From contig MVGU01001614.1 in the NCBI GenBank assembly GCA_002005505.1, forward strand, positions 1 through 10,000: a DNA stretch of 10,000 nt, in the 5' to 3' direction. This document shows positions 7,903 through 10,000 of this stretch, one piece after another. The position numbers and the translations under genes were made by a program. Origin of the DNA: Botryococcus braunii (taxonomy: Eukaryota; Chlorophyta; Trebouxiophyceae). Under the pieces are notes generated by a model. It searched no databases and was not told where the DNA came from. It saw nothing but the letters and a program-made list of their open reading frames with translations. Position 1 is the first letter of the stretch, and each line of letters opens with the position of its first letter.

Positions 7903-8548
7903 TTCAGAGGTGGAAATAATCATCTTGGGGCTCCAAGCTCGTGTATATTCAACCAATGTTCTTTGAGTATGTGAGGCATGCACTGTGGAGTAAGAACATT
8001 GGTAAGCCCACGATCTCCGGGATGTAACGGTTGCAGCGCTTTGGTTGCGATCAGTGGGTTTGTAAGCTTTCAATGTCATTTGGACATGCTAGCTGAATGT
8101 TAACAGAAGAACTGCTTGAACAGGCGAGAGACTTGACTAGTATGACTGTTTGTAAACAGTGATCGCGGCTGTCACAATAAGGGTGTGTGTACGGAAGAGT
8201 AGCGGTGAGTACATTCGCTCACAATGTGTTCAAGCATACTTCTGGATGGTGGTGTTTGGTATAGATTACGGACGGATACTTAGGATGCAGGGGATGTGGT
8301 AGTGTGGGTACGTGATAAAACACCTGTTTGTGCTGTAGTGGGCTAAGGGGGCCTATGGAGTACAGCAGGTGTGTGCCCTTGCATAAGTATCCGTACAGTC
8401 CTGTATTTGCGTTGAGCATTGATTAGAAATATCGAATGAAGTTGACGAACACTCATAATGGAACGATCTTGGTATGCAGGAAGCTCTAATTGTGAAGTGC
8501 GTTACACAATAAGATCTTGTATGAAGAAGTGAGTGTTCTGGTCAACAG
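7903..8548. repeat. Duplicated repeat, copy A (longer)
   Basis: Four blocks of this segment recur in the same order and orientation in copy B: 7903-8000, about 8123-8204, about 8290-8369 and about 8478-8548. The first pair aligns over 98 bases without gaps and with six differences (about 94% identity). No long open frame, terminal inverted repeat or target-site duplication was recognised, so the element type is unknown. Confidence 0.92.
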
Positions 8549-8576
8549 GTGAATACTTCTAATCCATGTAACAGAC

Positions 8577-8956
8577 TTCAGAGCTGGAAATAATCATCTT
8601 GGGGCTCCAAGCTTGTGTACATTCAACCAATGTTCTTTGAGTATGTGAAGCATTCACTGTGGAGCAAGAACATTAATGGCGAGAGATTTGCTTCTATGAC
8701 TGTTTGTAAACAGTCAAAACACAATATTGGCAAGAGATTTGCTTCTATGACTGTTTGTAAACAGTGATCGCTGCTGTCCCACTAATGGTGTGTGTACGGA
8801 AGAGTAGCAGGGACGTTGTGGTGTGCGTACGTGATAAAACACCTGTTTGTGCTGCAGTGGGCTAAGGGTGCCTATGGAATACGGCAGGAAAGTCTAATTG
8901 TGAAGTGCGTTACACGAAACGATCTTGTATAAAGAAGTGAGTGTTCTGGTCAACAT
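8577..8956. repeat. Duplicated repeat, copy B (internally deleted)
   Basis: The matching blocks are 8577-8674, 8729-8809, about 8810-8888 and about 8886-8956. Relative to copy A, about 122, 85 and 108 bases between blocks are absent. Copy B also carries a private tandem duplication of about 51 bp: the GGC(G/A)AGAGATTTGCTTC unit starts at 8678 and again at 8729. The two copies sit only about 30 bases apart. Confidence 0.92.
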
Positions 8957-9058
8957 GGTACGTCTCGGTGCGCATACGGATACCCCTCTCTCCATCAACT
9001 TATACAACAGTTAGCCAAAGAATATCCGTGAGGGAAAATAAGTCCACAAAGAAAGTCG

Positions 9059-9196
<138 letters not shown>

Positions 9197-10000
9197 AACA
9201 CAGCCAGGGATGCAGCCTGGGACGGCAAAGAGGGCAAGAAGTGAGAGAGTCTTCCAGCAACCTTTCCTTACCCGATGTTAACCTCTCACAAATGCACTTG
9301 CTGTCATAAGAAATGACAGGAGACCGGCGAAGGGGCACGCATGCTCAGGAGCTTCCATCAGTCTTTACTTCCAACAGTCCCTTAGACATGGATGCAGTCT
9401 TTATCTGTGATCCGTTTAAAAGGTTACTTCAACACACAGCTGCAGCACCGGTTGTACACATGTGATATAACTCTCTTTCTTGCACACGGAGACATATATG
9501 CACCGTCAGTAGCTGATACTCTTGGATCACATTACAGTCCTAACAATACTAGAGCACTGCTACCTTTTGGTCTCCCCCACTGTATCGTTACCACTATTGT
9601 AGCATTTCCTAGGGTATAATGCTCTAGTATATACTATATATGGTCCTTGGCATTCCTCTGTGACTTGCCATGTGATCAAGATTCGCAGTACAACCTCGCT
9701 CAGGTAGTTCGCTCGGTTGCCCGACTACACGTCTGTGGCAGTACGTTGTACATTCAACTCTGGATGGGTTTTAGAGGGAGTCTGCGACTCAATCATGTAA
9801 CACTCTTTCCGTGCACACCACAAATTGTCTGATTCCTAAACCTCTTCCGCTAAGTTATCCTACAACTATTAATGACAAAGACTGTATCTTGACAATCAAA
9901 GCAGTCTTCCTGCAATGCAATTTTCATCAATGGTTTAAAACAACTAAACCACTCAGAATATTTGGCATGACCAACAGCAATCGCGAGATTGCGATGGCAG
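9197..10000. other. No recognised gene; small inverted repeats
   Basis: Short open frames at 9392-9619 and 9647-9832 have no recognised motifs. Visible structure is limited to a 7-bp stem (CTGTCAT at 9301-9307 with ATGACAG at 9313-9319) and an 11-bp inverted pair (ATACTAGAGCA at 9546-9556 with its complement at 9620-9630). The region may belong to a gene continuing past the right edge, but nothing here shows it. Confidence 0.4.

Noticed and set aside
9546..9630. 11-bp inverted repeats as ends of a small transposon
   Set aside because: The arms are perfect but only 85 bp apart, with no visible target-site duplication or second copy. Treated as chance or a minor hairpin.

Overview
This is a eukaryotic nuclear window with small exons, GT-AG introns and very many microsatellites. 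Two spliced protein genes can be read by hand. One is a complete five-exon gene for RNA polymerase II subunit RPB11 on the minus strand. The other is a small glycine- and cysteine-containing protein gene on the plus strand that resembles the plant TGD5 (TRIGALACTOSYLDIACYLGLYCEROL 5) family. The RPB11 variant and a TGD5-like neighbour point to the green lineage. A streptophyte alga with a large, repeat-laden genome (Chara-like) would fit, but the species is inference.

Layout. Bases 1-400 are (TC)n and C-rich low-complexity sequence followed by (GT)n/G-run repeats. Bases 401-1020 hold no recognisable gene. Bases 1043-1180 are GC/GT and AC repeats flanked by a perfect 12-bp inverted repeat. RPB11 occupies 2200 down to 1333. 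A 637-bp spacer (2201-2837) separates its start from the start of the divergently transcribed glycine-rich gene (2838-4663). The last intron of that gene carries a very long purine tract, including 284 uninterrupted purines. Bases 4664-5340 show no gene. A C14 + (TG)n compound microsatellite follows at 5341-5469. Bases 5470-7900 contain one weak candidate exon, a 32-bp tandem repeat and several perfect palindromes or hairpins. Bases 7903-8956 are two diverged copies of an unrecognised repeat in direct orientation. Bases 9059-9196 are (CA)55 running into alternating C/G, and 9197-10000 hold no recognised gene.

The two genes are unrelated in job: nuclear mRNA transcription versus, if the family call is right, lipid transfer at the chloroplast envelope. 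They share only a head-to-head promoter region. The long open frames over the microsatellites (His-Thr, Cys-Val and Arg-Glu repeats) are artefacts of dinucleotide repeats. No previously undescribed multi-gene system is visible. The most informative results are the two hand-assembled gene models, the intronic homopurine tract and the uncharacterised duplicated repeat.
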